Assembly: GCF_000420745.1 (NCBI RefSeq)
Contig: NZ_ATVN01000002.1
Span: forward strand, 186,001 to 250,000
DNA length: 64,000 bases
Direction of reading: 5' to 3'
From: Pseudorhodobacter ferrugineus DSM 5888
Lineage (GTDB): Bacteria; Pseudomonadota; Alphaproteobacteria; Rhodobacterales; Rhodobacteraceae
Notes under the pieces: model-generated
Databases searched by the model: none
The model's input: only the letters and a program-made list of their open reading frames with translations
What the model was told of the DNA's origin: nothing
In this document: positions 17,709 through 25,384 of the stretch, one piece after another
Layout of the letters: each line of letters starts with the position of its first letter
Numbering within the stretch: position 1 is the stretch's first letter
Position numbers and translations under genes: made by a program

Positions 17709-18476
17709 ATGATACCTTCGCTTTTAGAAACCATGCTGTTGCTTTGTAGTGTTGGCTGCTTTCTGACCTATTGGATGCGTTGGGCCGCGCTTGACCAGAT
17801 CAACGTGATCGGCGCGTGGGTAAAAACGGCTGCGACGGGATTGATTGCCCTTGTTGTTTTGAGGGGTGCGGCTTGGCATCAGGCAGTCCCTTTGATGGGC
17901 CTTATGGGGCTTGGGCTGGCCTTTGGGGCTGCTGGTGATTTTGCGCTGGCCCTGCGAAATGATCGCGCGTTTTTGGCAGGAATGGCGGCCTTTGCGATTG
18001 GGCATCTGATTTATGCTTGGGCGCTTTGGGCGCAGACACAATCGATCATGGGCATGAGCCTTGATGCTGGCGGGGCGTTTGGCGGGGCGGGCCTGTCACC
18101 TATGCAGATTGGCGCATTGGTTGGTTTGGCGCTTGTGATGCTGTCGACCGAGGCGTGGTTGGCCCCGAAAACAGGTGCGCTGCGCTGGCCTGTGCGGGGG
18201 TATGTTGTGGTGATCGGCATTATGGCAGCCGTTGCGATCTTGCTGGTGGAAAACGCGGGGGGCGGTGTTTTGCGACTGGGGGCTGCGCTGTTTGTGCTGT
18301 CGGATCTGCTCCTTGCGCTGCGGCTGTTTGTGGTGACGACATCGCCGTGCCAAGCTGACATTATCGCTGGCTGTATGGCCGGCTTATTGGCTGGGGCAAG
18401 CCCTGTTAATGCTTGGCGCAACTGGCTATGGGGCGTTTCCCAAGGGCTAACCCCTTTCCATGGCCGCGCGAATTGA
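17709..18476 (+). CDS. YhhN family (lysoplasmalogenase-like) membrane protein, frameshifted
   Basis: Polytopic membrane protein of the YhhN/TMEM86 family, some members of which hydrolyse the vinyl-ether bond of lysoplasmalogen. The uninterrupted frame carries the family core (GLAFGAAGDFALALRNDRAF near residue 80; ALFVLSDLLLALRLFVV near 200). After about base 18340 the open frame is no longer family-like, while the +1 frame continues as HRRAKLTLSLAVWPAYWLG (from 18340) and GQALLMLGATGYG and stops at 18450, exactly the expected YhhN C-terminus. The copy is therefore frameshifted by one base (or two missing) near 18336-18342, by error or real mutation. Start ATG 17709 (or GTG 17706) follows GAAAGG. 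Confidence 0.75.
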   Translation: MIPSLLETMLLLCSVGCFLTYWMRWAALDQINVIGAWVKTAATGLIALVVLRGAAWHQAVPLMGLMGLGLAFGAAGDFALALRNDRAFLAGMAAFAIGHLIYAWALWAQTQSIMGMSLDAGGAFGGAGLSPMQIGALVGLALVMLSTEAWLAPKTGALRWPVRGYVVVIGIMAAVAILLVENAGGGVLRLGAALFVLSDLLLALRLFVVTTSPCQADIIAGCMAGLLAGASPVNAWRNWLWGVSQGLTPFHGRAN

Positions 18477-18514
18477 CTAGGTGACAAGAAACCCATTGCG
18501 CAGGCGGAGGCCCG

Positions 18515-19573
18515 ATGTCCTTTTTCAAAAAGCTGAAAGACCGGATGTTCCGGTCGTCGGACAAAATCTCTGATGGGCTGGAGGCTTTGGTGGCCGAAGA
18601 TGCGGGCCCAGAGGTCGCAGCGCCCTCGGTTGAGGTGCCAGTCATGCCACCGCCCGCTTCGGCCCCCGCGCCCGCGCCCCAAGCGGCCCCTAAACCGGGC
18701 ATCCTTGGCCGCCTGATGGGCCAAAGCCCCGATGAGGTGAAGCGCGAGTTTGACGATGCGATGCTGGAAAGCCTTGAGGAGTTGTTGATCGAGGCCGATA
18801 TGGGCGTGGATACCGCCCTGCGCGTCACCGCCAATATCGCCGAGGGGCGGATGGGTAAACGAGTCAGCGCCAATGACATCAAACGCGCCTTGGCGGATGA
18901 GGTGGCGCGGATCATGGAACCCGTGGCCCGCCCCATGCCGATCTATGCCAAACGCCCGCAGGTGGTGCTGGTTGTCGGGGTAAACGGTTCAGGCAAAACC
19001 ACAACCATCGGCAAGCTGGCCAGCCAGTTCAAGGCCGCAGGCAAATCGGTTGTCATTGCCGCCGGCGATACGTTTCGCGCGGCGGCGGTGGAACAATTGC
19101 AAGTCTGGGGCACCCGTGCAGGCGTGCCCGTGCTGACGGCGCCTGAAGGGTCAGATCCCGCCAGCCTTGCCTTTGATGCGATGACCAAGGCACAGGAAAG
19201 TGGGGCCGATTTGCTGCTGATCGACACCGCAGGCCGATTGCAAAATCGCGCGGATCTGATGGAGGAATTGACCAAAATCGTCCGCGTTATTCGCAAAAAA
19301 GATCCTGAAGCCCCGCATAATACTTTATTGGTTCTGGATGCGACGACGGGTCAAAACGCGGTCAGCCAAGTCGAAATTTTCCTCAAACTCGCTGATGTGT
19401 CAGGCCTTGTCATGACCAAACTGGATGGCACAGCCAAGGGCGGCGTGTTGGTGGCCTTGGCCGATAAATTCGGTCTGCCGATACATGCGATTGGGGTCGG
19501 TGAACAGATAGACGACCTGGCTCCCTTTGATCCGCAAGATTTCGCAGCAGCCCTCGTAGGCCTTGATACATGA
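18515..19573 (+). CDS. ftsY: Signal recognition particle receptor FtsY
   Basis: SRP receptor GTPase of 352 residues that docks ribosome-SRP complexes at the inner membrane. A short Pro/Ala-rich acidic A-region (~30-65) is followed by the N domain and the G domain with G1 GVNGSGKTTTIGKLA, the GDTFRAAAVEQL motif, G3 DTAGRLQ, G4 TKLDGTAKGG and the closing GVGEQIDDLAPFDPQDFAAA. All GTPase residues are intact. It sits 39 bp after the YhhN-family gene and is followed by a dispersed repeat, then a DMT transporter and yciB on the same strand, a grouping common in related genomes. Confidence 0.97.
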   Translation: MSFFKKLKDRMFRSSDKISDGLEALVAEDAGPEVAAPSVEVPVMPPPASAPAPAPQAAPKPGILGRLMGQSPDEVKREFDDAMLESLEELLIEADMGVDTALRVTANIAEGRMGKRVSANDIKRALADEVARIMEPVARPMPIYAKRPQVVLVVGVNGSGKTTTIGKLASQFKAAGKSVVIAAGDTFRAAAVEQLQVWGTRAGVPVLTAPEGSDPASLAFDAMTKAQESGADLLLIDTAGRLQNRADLMEELTKIVRVIRKKDPEAPHNTLLVLDATTGQNAVSQVEIFLKLADVSGLVMTKLDGTAKGGVLVALADKFGLPIHAIGVGEQIDDLAPFDPQDFAAALVGLDT

Positions 19574-19576
19574 AGT

Positions 19577-19608
19577 CCCTTTCTTTTCGATCCAAATATC
19601 CCGGGGGG
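19577..19608. repeat. Dispersed intergenic element, copy C
   Basis: Four bases after the ftsY stop: CCCTTTCTTTTCGATCCAAA, then TATCCCGGGGGG. The reverse complement reads CCCGGGATATTTGGATCGAA, a variant of the core of copies A and F, with a GC-rich inverted repeat (GGCTGGCCGCC region) next to it. Position and orientation (stop, U-rich core, GC tract) match copies A and F. Confidence 0.5.
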
Positions 19609-19631
19609 CTGGCCGCCCAGCGTTTCACGGT

Positions 19632-20531
19632 TTGAGCGACTGGATCCGCGCCTTAGAAGGCACAGCCGACGGTCATAATCTGGCCTTGGCCTTGGCGTTG
19701 CTCGCAGCTGTCTTGCATGCCTTGTTTGGGGCGTTGCAAAAGGGCAAGCATGACCCGTGGATGTCGCGCACCGCGATTGATATCAGCTACGCCCTGATCG
19801 CCACCCCCTTTGCCCTGTTTGTTGTGCCTTGGCCGGAACCACATATGTGGGTCATTTTTGCTGGTGCGATGGTGATCCATGCGGGCTATAAATACCTGCA
19901 AGCCATGACCTACAGCCGCGGCGCCTATACGGTGGTTTACCCGGTAGTGCGGGGAACGGGGCCCTTGTTTGCGGTGCTGGGCGCGATGGTTTTGTTCGAT
20001 GAGCATTTCACGCTGGGGCAATGGCTGGGGCTTGCCGTTCTGCTGGCAGGGATTTTCGGGCTGGCCGCCTACAACCTGCGCTATGTGGTGGTCGCGCGCG
20101 AAACTTTGGTCCAGGCGCTGGGCTATGCGGTCGCGACGGGGGCATTTGTGGCGCTTTATACGACCTATGATGCCTATGGGATCCGCGCGACCTATGATCC
20201 GTTCACGTTTCTGGCGTGGTTTTTCATGCTGGACGGGTTTTTCATGCCATTGGTGATGCGGCGCGAATTGGCGGTCCTGACGCGGGATGTGGCGGGGCCT
20301 TTGTTCAAGCGCGGCGTTTTGGGTGCGTTTGTGGCCTTTTTCAGTTTTGGGTCCATTTTAATGGCAACGCGGCTTGATAAAGTGGGCGAGGCGGCGGTGC
20401 TGCGCGAAACCTCGACTGTTTTTGCCGCATTGATTGGTCGGCTGGTGCTGAAAGAACGGGTAACACGAGTGCAACTGGGGCTGATGGCCCTGATCGCGGC
20501 GGGGGCCGTGATTGTGGAAATGATGGGGTAG
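19632..20531 (+). CDS. DMT superfamily (EamA-like) transporter
   Basis: Membrane protein of about 299 residues with roughly ten hydrophobic helices in two EamA-like halves (FHTL-type repeat seen as RGTGPLFAVLGAMVLFDEHF in the first and LRETSTVFAALIGRLVLKER in the second). Substrate unknown; the family exports metabolites or amino acids. TTG at 19632 (SDWIRALEGTADG) is preferred because the upstream in-frame part (19563-19631) overlaps ftsY and the dispersed repeat. It is followed after three bases by yciB, so the two are probably cotranscribed. Confidence 0.8.
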   Translation: MSDWIRALEGTADGHNLALALALLAAVLHALFGALQKGKHDPWMSRTAIDISYALIATPFALFVVPWPEPHMWVIFAGAMVIHAGYKYLQAMTYSRGAYTVVYPVVRGTGPLFAVLGAMVLFDEHFTLGQWLGLAVLLAGIFGLAAYNLRYVVVARETLVQALGYAVATGAFVALYTTYDAYGIRATYDPFTFLAWFFMLDGFFMPLVMRRELAVLTRDVAGPLFKRGVLGAFVAFFSFGSILMATRLDKVGEAAVLRETSTVFAALIGRLVLKERVTRVQLGLMALIAAGAVIVEMMG

Positions 20532-20534
20532 TAC

Positions 20535-21143
20535 ATGGCGGAGCGGAAAGTCAGTGGCGGGTTGAAACTGCTTTTGGAACTGGGGCCGGTGGCCGCGTTT
20601 TTCATTGGCTACGTCAAGCTGAAGGGGGAGGTGTTCACCTTTGGCGGCGTCGATTATGACGGGTTCATAGTGGTCACGGCGGCGTTCATTCCTTTGATGC
20701 TGGTTTGCACCGGAATTTTATGGGCGTTGACGGGCAAGCTGTCGAAAATGCAGGTCATGACCGTGGTTTTGGTCGTGGTTTTTGGCGGGCTGTCGGTCTG
20801 GTTGAATGACGAGCGGTTTTTCAAGATGAAACCCACGATGATCTACACCCTTTTTGCGACGATTTTGGGGTTCGGGTTGTGGCGGGGCGAATCCTATCTG
20901 AAAACGCTGATGGGTGAGGTTTTGCCAATGGAGCAGGCAGGTTGGATAATTTTGACCAAGCGGCTGGCTTTGTTTTTTGCGGCCCTTGCTGTGTTGAATG
21001 AGATTGTTTGGCGTGGGTTTTCGACCGAAGCTTGGGTCAATTTCAAGACTTTCGGGCTGACGGCCGCGCTGTTTTTGTTCTTTATGACCCAATCCCGCAT
21101 TTTTGCGAAGTACGGGATTGAAAAACCCGATGAGGAAGCCTGA
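20535..21143 (+). CDS. yciB: Inner membrane septation protein YciB (IspZ family)
   Basis: Membrane protein of 202 residues with five to six hydrophobic helices, family-typical start KLLLELGPVAAFFIGY, and the conserved DERFFKMKPTMIYTLFA and LNEIVWRGFSTEAWVNFKTF segments. The family takes part in envelope and septum formation in enterobacteria. It lies three bases after the DMT transporter stop, suggesting an ftsY-transporter-yciB transcript. About 90 AT-rich bases separate it from the convergent mscS-type gene. Confidence 0.93.
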   Translation: MAERKVSGGLKLLLELGPVAAFFIGYVKLKGEVFTFGGVDYDGFIVVTAAFIPLMLVCTGILWALTGKLSKMQVMTVVLVVVFGGLSVWLNDERFFKMKPTMIYTLFATILGFGLWRGESYLKTLMGEVLPMEQAGWIILTKRLALFFAALAVLNEIVWRGFSTEAWVNFKTFGLTAALFLFFMTQSRIFAKYGIEKPDEEA

Positions 21144-21211
21144 TGTCCGCGCGCGGTCATTTTTCCATCACTTTGATTTAAAACGGATTTCCATTTTTCA
21201 TTAACTCTATT

Positions 21212-22261
21212 TTAACGCGTACAAGCGCACACATCACGCGCGGACGGTCTTTCCCGAGGCCAGCACATCGGCGCGCTGTTTGACCAGTTCGGGCGGGGTT
21301 TCATCGCGAAAGAGTTGCGTTTGTACCTGAAACGGGATCTCGATTCCGGCCGTGTTAAACGCAGATTTTCCGTTTTTTTCAGAACCGCCACGCGGGTTCC
21401 GATGATCGGGCCGTTCGATTTGACCCACCAGCGCAGCCGGATCGTGACCCATGACGCATCAAGCGACCACGGTAAGGCTGTGGGGGCGGGCTCTTGCTCT
21501 ATCCCCTCAATTTCGGACACGGCATCCAGCATAACCTGACAGGCCGCATCGATGTCGTCGACATAACCGATGCCAAAGTCCATTTCCAAGCGCCGTGTCG
21601 GGTAGGCGGTGATGACTTGGACAGCATCGGTATAAAGCTCGGCGTTGGGAATGATCACGCGCTGGCCGGCATAGGTGCGGATCAGGGTGGCGCGGCTTTC
21701 GATGCGTTCCACCGTTCCTTCGCGCCCGTTCACCGAAATCTCATCCCCGACATTGAAGGGCTGGTTGAGGAGCAAGAGCATCCCTGCGAGCCAGTTTTGC
21801 AAGATATCCTTGAACGCAAAACCAATCGCCAAGGTGCCGATGCCAAGACCCGCGATCAGGTCGGCGGGGTTCAGGTTAGGCAAAACGATGGTCAAGGCAA
21901 CCAACGCGCCAAAGGCAAACACCGCCCAACGCGCAAAACTGCCAAAGACCTCGCCCAGATTGCTGCGCCCGCGGGTCGCCGCCGCTTTGCGCAAAAGAAA
22001 GCCTGCGAGGCGCGCGACATACCACGTTACACCCGTGAAAATCAGCGCGATAAGGATGTTCGGTGCAAGCACGGTTGCGGTGCCAAGCCAGTCGTCAATT
22101 TGCGCAAGTGCCTTTTCGGGTTCAAGATCAATGGTTTGAACAGGGGGGATGCGGTGGGCCCTGTCGCCATTGAAAATGCTTTTCCTTTGGCTCCGTGGTA
22201 TAAATCCCCGAATTTGGGGGCTGGTGTACCAACACGGTGCGGCTGCAAACGGTTCCTGCAA
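21212..22261 (-). CDS. MscS-type mechanosensitive channel, disrupted at both ends
   Basis: Small-conductance mechanosensitive channel family. Membrane helices and the pore/beta region are clear: ADLIAGLGIGTLAIGFAFKD, NWLAGMLLLLNQPFNVGDEI, and VIIPNAELYTDAVQVI. The open frame fails at both ends. At 21372-21378 an A7 run (minus strand) breaks the frame: one extra A gives SAFNTAGIEIPFQVQTQLFRDE and a stop at 21234, the expected C-terminus. At 22143-22148 a C6 run (minus strand) separates the body from ATG 22170, which reads MATGPTASP; one extra C joins them. The intact gene would be 21234-22170. Two homopolymer deletions point to sequence error, but real decay is possible. Confidence 0.8.
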   Translation of the reverse strand: MQEPFAAAPCWYTSPQIRGFIPRSQRKSIFNGDRAHRIPPVQTIDLEPEKALAQIDDWLGTATVLAPNILIALIFTGVTWYVARLAGFLLRKAAATRGRSNLGEVFGSFARWAVFAFGALVALTIVLPNLNPADLIAGLGIGTLAIGFAFKDILQNWLAGMLLLLNQPFNVGDEISVNGREGTVERIESRATLIRTYAGQRVIIPNAELYTDAVQVITAYPTRRLEMDFGIGYVDDIDAACQVMLDAVSEIEGIEQEPAPTALPWSLDASWVTIRLRWWVKSNGPIIGTRVAVLKKTENLRLTRPESRSRFRYKRNSFAMKPRPNWSNSAPMCWPRERPSARDVCACTR

Positions 22262-22377
22262 AACCTGGCACAGGGAAAACGGCGCGGGTGGGGGGCCCCA
22301 ACCACAGGCGCAATTGTGCCCAACTGCTGCCCGATTTGCGGCCTACCCCAAGGCAAAGGCAGAAAACGGAGGCCGGA

Positions 22378-23031
22378 ATGGACGGGCGTATCTGGATGTC
22401 GTTGCAGGTGTTTGCAGCGTTGTTTGTGAAAATACCGATGATCGAGGCGCGCGGCATGTTGCCTTCGGCTGTATTGCTGATTGCCTATCCGGTGTTGATG
22501 GCGGTGTGGCCCGACGCGCCCGAAATGGCGTTTGTGACTGCTTTTGTGCTGTGCCAAGCCGCGCGGTTTTCGCTGCGTTGGCGCGAACAATTTGCCCGCG
22601 AGGCGCGGCGCAGCGATGCGGGGGCGGCGCGCAAACGTTTGATGGGTGCGTTTTTGATTCCCGCTGCGGTGCTTATTGCGGCGCAGCACCCCGCGCTGTT
22701 GCAGCATGTGCCAAGCGTGATCAGTGCAGGTTTTGTGCTGCTGTTTGCGATTGATGCGCTGGACAGCAGTTATTCCACCACGCGGGCCTATTGGCCGGGC
22801 CAGATGTTTGCGCCCTATGCCCGTGAGCTGACGCAAGCGATGCTGGTGCTGCATCTGGTATATATTTTGCTGAATGAGACGGTGATCAAGGCCACGTCGG
22901 TTGAGGGGTGGATGGTGTATTATGCGTTTTTGCCGATCGTGCATCTTGTGCTGTTGACGGCGATGTTCCGGACGGTGTTTTGGTTGACGCCGGAACCGGA
23001 CCAGGATGCGGATTTGCGGCGACCGCGCTGA
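22378..23031 (+). CDS. Uncharacterised integral membrane protein
   Basis: A 217-residue protein with about five hydrophobic segments (for example LPSAVLLIAYPVLMAVW, LMGAFLIPAAVLIAAQ, VISAGFVLLFAIDAL, AMLVLHLVYILLNE, IVHLVLLTAMFRTVFWL). I recognise no functional family. ATG at 22378 has a good ribosome binding site (CGGAGG, six bases upstream); in-frame sequence before it looks non-coding. It is divergent from the mscS-type gene and convergent with the GST gene, with dispersed element copy D between the two stops. Confidence 0.7.
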   Translation: MDGRIWMSLQVFAALFVKIPMIEARGMLPSAVLLIAYPVLMAVWPDAPEMAFVTAFVLCQAARFSLRWREQFAREARRSDAGAARKRLMGAFLIPAAVLIAAQHPALLQHVPSVISAGFVLLFAIDALDSSYSTTRAYWPGQMFAPYARELTQAMLVLHLVYILLNETVIKATSVEGWMVYYAFLPIVHLVLLTAMFRTVFWLTPEPDQDADLRRPR

Positions 23032-23072
23032 GGTTTTGCGGTGCTGTTCTTGGGGCGGGGGGCGGAGCCTCC

Positions 23073-23101
23073 GGCGGGGATATTTTTACCGAACAGAAAG
23101 G
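23073..23101. repeat. Dispersed intergenic element, copy D
   Basis: GGCGGGGATATTTTTACCGA followed by ACAGAAAGG, between the convergent membrane-protein and GST genes. A short GGAG-cct-CTCC-like palindrome precedes it. Read from the GST gene it again follows the stop as a U-rich core then a GC-rich part. Read from the other gene it is hairpin then ATATTTTT, which could terminate transcription. Confidence 0.5.
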
Positions 23102-23133
23102 GGGGGGGCGCCGAGAGGGCCCCCCGATTGGTT

Positions 23134-23841
23134 TTAGGGCTTTTTGCCGAACATGTTGGTTTGCGCAGATTTGTCCTTGGTGACATCGCGGCGCAAATCT
23201 GCGGCAAGGGCGCGGCCCGCGATGACGCCCGGACGGGCGGACAGAGCGGTGAGCCAGCGGGCGAGGTTGGGCTTATCGTCCATGGTTTGGTCCTGCCCTT
23301 CCCATAGCGACGCCCAGCCCCAGCAACTGATATCTGCAATCGAGAAGAAATCACCTGCGAGGTATTCTGTTTTGGCAAGTTGGCGGTCCATCACGCCGTA
23401 AAGCCGCGCGGTTTCATTCCGGTAGCGGTTTTTGGCATAGGGCAGGTCGTTGGGCGGGTCCATGGCGGGGGCGTATTTCAGGAAGTGGTGGGTTTGGCCT
23501 GCCATGGGCCCAAGGCCCCCCATTTGCCACATGAGCCATTGGTCCGTGCTGATGCGGTCCCGTTCGGTGGTGCCATAGAACAGTCCCGTTTTACGGGCGA
23601 GATATTGCAAGATGGCACCGGATTCAAAGATGGAAATGGGGCGGTTGTCGGGTCCGTTTGGATCAATGATCGCGGGCATGCGGTTGTTGGGCGCGATTTT
23701 CAGAAATTCGGGTTTGAACTGGTCGCCTGCGCCGATGTTGATGAGGTGCAGCGTGTAGGGCAGGGCCATTTCCTCAAGCGCTATGGAGATTTTCCAGCCG
23801 TTGGGGGTGGGCCAGTAGAAAAGGTCGATTGGGTTTTGCAT
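23134..23841 (-). CDS. Glutathione S-transferase family protein (YfcG/YghU-like)
   Basis: Thiol-disulphide-type GST of 235 residues. The N-terminal thioredoxin fold has the Nu-class start IDLFYWPTPNGWKISIALEE, where the Thr/Asn pair contacts glutathione, then NNRMPAIIDPNG and FESGAILQYLA. The C-terminal helical domain has DQWLMWQMGGLGPMAGQTHH and IADISCWGWAS. YfcG and YghU of E. coli act as glutathione-dependent disulphide reductases. It ends with FGKKP. It is monocistronic and convergent with the preceding membrane protein; the metZ riboswitch lies on its upstream side in the opposite direction. Confidence 0.9.
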   Translation of the reverse strand: MQNPIDLFYWPTPNGWKISIALEEMALPYTLHLINIGAGDQFKPEFLKIAPNNRMPAIIDPNGPDNRPISIFESGAILQYLARKTGLFYGTTERDRISTDQWLMWQMGGLGPMAGQTHHFLKYAPAMDPPNDLPYAKNRYRNETARLYGVMDRQLAKTEYLAGDFFSIADISCWGWASLWEGQDQTMDDKPNLARWLTALSARPGVIAGRALAADLRRDVTKDKSAQTNMFGKKP

Positions 23842-23933
23842 GGGTGCCTCCGGCTGTTTGGGGCATCAAAGCGCAAAGGGCGGGCGAGGGGAAGGGGGCG
23901 TTGACGTTTTAATCAGGGGGGCGTAATTAGAAT

Positions 23934-23989
23934 GTGTGGCGCTTTGTTACCGGATTGCGGGCCACGTTAAACAAACCGCTAAAAGGGTT
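23934..23989 (+). promoter_or_regulatory. SAM-II riboswitch (metZ leader)
   Basis: Strong match to the alphaproteobacterial SAM-II class. P1 pairs GTGGC (23936-23940) with GCCAC (23961-23965). The diagnostic conserved segment CCACGTTAAACAAACCGCTA (23962-23981) follows, then AAAAGGGTT, whose GGGT can pair with TACC (23948-23951) to make the P2 pseudoknot. It binds S-adenosylmethionine and lies directly before metZ, the expected target. A terminator hairpin follows at 23998, indicating transcriptional control. Confidence 0.92.
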
Positions 23990-23997
23990 CGGGATTG

Positions 23998-24027
23998 GCC
24001 CGGCACCTATGGGTAGCCGGGCTTTTT
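23998..24027 (+). terminator. Riboswitch-linked intrinsic terminator before metZ
   Basis: Perfect 7-bp stem GCCCGGC (23998-24004) with GCCGGGC (24016-24022), extended inside by ACC/GGT, followed by five T residues (24023-24027), 16 bases before the metZ ATG. TGGCCCG (23996-24002) of its left arm is also complementary to CGGGCCA (23958-23964) in the 3' side of the riboswitch P1, so an antiterminator can form when P1 is open. Confidence 0.88.
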
Positions 24028-24043
24028 GTTGGGGTGACCGCCG

Positions 24044-25225
24044 ATGACGAAAGAATGGAAAACGCGCACGCAACTGGTGCATGAGGGCAGCCGCCGCAGC
24101 CAGTATGGCGAGATGGCCGAGGCGATTTTTCTGACGCAGGGCTTTGCCTATGACAGTGCCGAGGCTGCCGAGGCGCGGTTTATCGAGGCTGGCGAGGATG
24201 AGTTTATCTATGCTCGTTACGGCAACCCGACGGTGCGGATGTTCGAGGAGCGGATTGCCGCGATTGAGGGGACCGAGGATGCCTTTGCCACCGCGAGCGG
24301 GATGGCGGCGGTGTCGGGGGCGCTGACGAGCATGTTGAAGGCGGGGGACCATGTTGTCAGTTCCCGCGCGCTGTTCGGGTCGTGCCTGTATGTTCTGGAA
24401 GAGGTTTTGACGCGGTTTGGTGTGCGCGTGACCTTTGTGGACGGGGCGGATTTGGCGGCGTGGGAGGCGGCCTGTGTGCCTGACACCAAGGCTGTTTTCT
24501 TTGAGTCGATGTCGAACCCGACGTTGGAATTGGTGGATATCGAGGCGGTGTCTGCGATTGCGCATAAGGTGGGCGCGATTGTGGTGGTGGACAATGTGTT
24601 TGCCACGCCGATTTTTTCGCGTGCCGTGGCGCAAGGCGCGGATGTGGTGGTGTATTCCACGACCAAGCATGTAGACGGGCAGGGCCGCGCGCTGGGCGGG
24701 GTGATTTGCGGCACGAAAGCCTTTATTCGCAAGGTGGTAGAGCCGTATATGAAGCATACCGGCGGGTCGATGAGCCCGTTTACGGCGTGGATTATGCTGA
24801 ACGGCATGGCGACGTTGGATTTGCGGTGTCGCGCGATGGCCGAGGCGGCGGCGCGTGTGGCGGCGGTGTTGGAGGGGGATGCGCGGCTGGAGCGGGTGAT
24901 CTATCCGGGGCTGTACAGTCACCCGCAGGCGGATCTGGCCGCGCGGCAGATGGGATCTGGCGGGACGATGCTGGCGTTCGATATAAAGGGCGGCAAGGCG
25001 GCGGCGTTCCGGTTCATGAATGCGTTGGAGATTATCAAGATTTCCAACAACCTTGGGGATGCCAAGACGATTGCAACGCATCCCTATACCACCACGCACC
25101 AACGCCTGCCCGAGGCGCAAAAGGTGGCGTTGGGGATTACGCCGGGGTTGATCCGGTTGTCGGTGGGGTTGGAGGATCCGGAGGATTTGATTGCGGATTT
25201 GCAGGCAGGGTTGGCCGCGGTTTAG
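24044..25225 (+). CDS. metZ: O-succinylhomoserine sulfhydrylase
   Basis: PLP enzyme of 393 residues in the Cys/Met metabolism family, converting O-succinylhomoserine and sulfide to homocysteine for methionine synthesis. The active-site lysine lies in VVYSTTKHVDGQGRALGGV (~residue 208). The phosphate-binding SGMAAVSGAL, YARYGNPTV, ESMSNPTLELVDI and C-terminal IRLSVGLEDPEDLIADL motifs are all present. The start TKEWKTRTQLVHEGSRRSQYGE is typical of MetZ rather than MetB/MetC. Control by the upstream SAM-II riboswitch and terminator supports the methionine role. Confidence 0.95.
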   Translation: MTKEWKTRTQLVHEGSRRSQYGEMAEAIFLTQGFAYDSAEAAEARFIEAGEDEFIYARYGNPTVRMFEERIAAIEGTEDAFATASGMAAVSGALTSMLKAGDHVVSSRALFGSCLYVLEEVLTRFGVRVTFVDGADLAAWEAACVPDTKAVFFESMSNPTLELVDIEAVSAIAHKVGAIVVVDNVFATPIFSRAVAQGADVVVYSTTKHVDGQGRALGGVICGTKAFIRKVVEPYMKHTGGSMSPFTAWIMLNGMATLDLRCRAMAEAAARVAAVLEGDARLERVIYPGLYSHPQADLAARQMGSGGTMLAFDIKGGKAAAFRFMNALEIIKISNNLGDAKTIATHPYTTTHQRLPEAQKVALGITPGLIRLSVGLEDPEDLIADLQAGLAAV

Positions 25226-25384
25226 GCTGCTTGCGGGTATTTCCTCGCCGAGCGTGGAAGGGTCTGATAGAATGACGGGGCGGATGCGGGGTGGGGGGCC
25301 GTCCCGCATTGCTAATTCGGTGGGGGGGCCTATATCGCCCCCTATGGCCCGTTTGTCGGGGCAAGAACCCAAGAGGGACGTGCA

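Noticed and set aside
17784-17803. FNR-like sequence TTGACCAGATCAA inside the YhhN-family gene
   Set aside because: Spacing between half-sites is three, not four, and it is within coding sequence.
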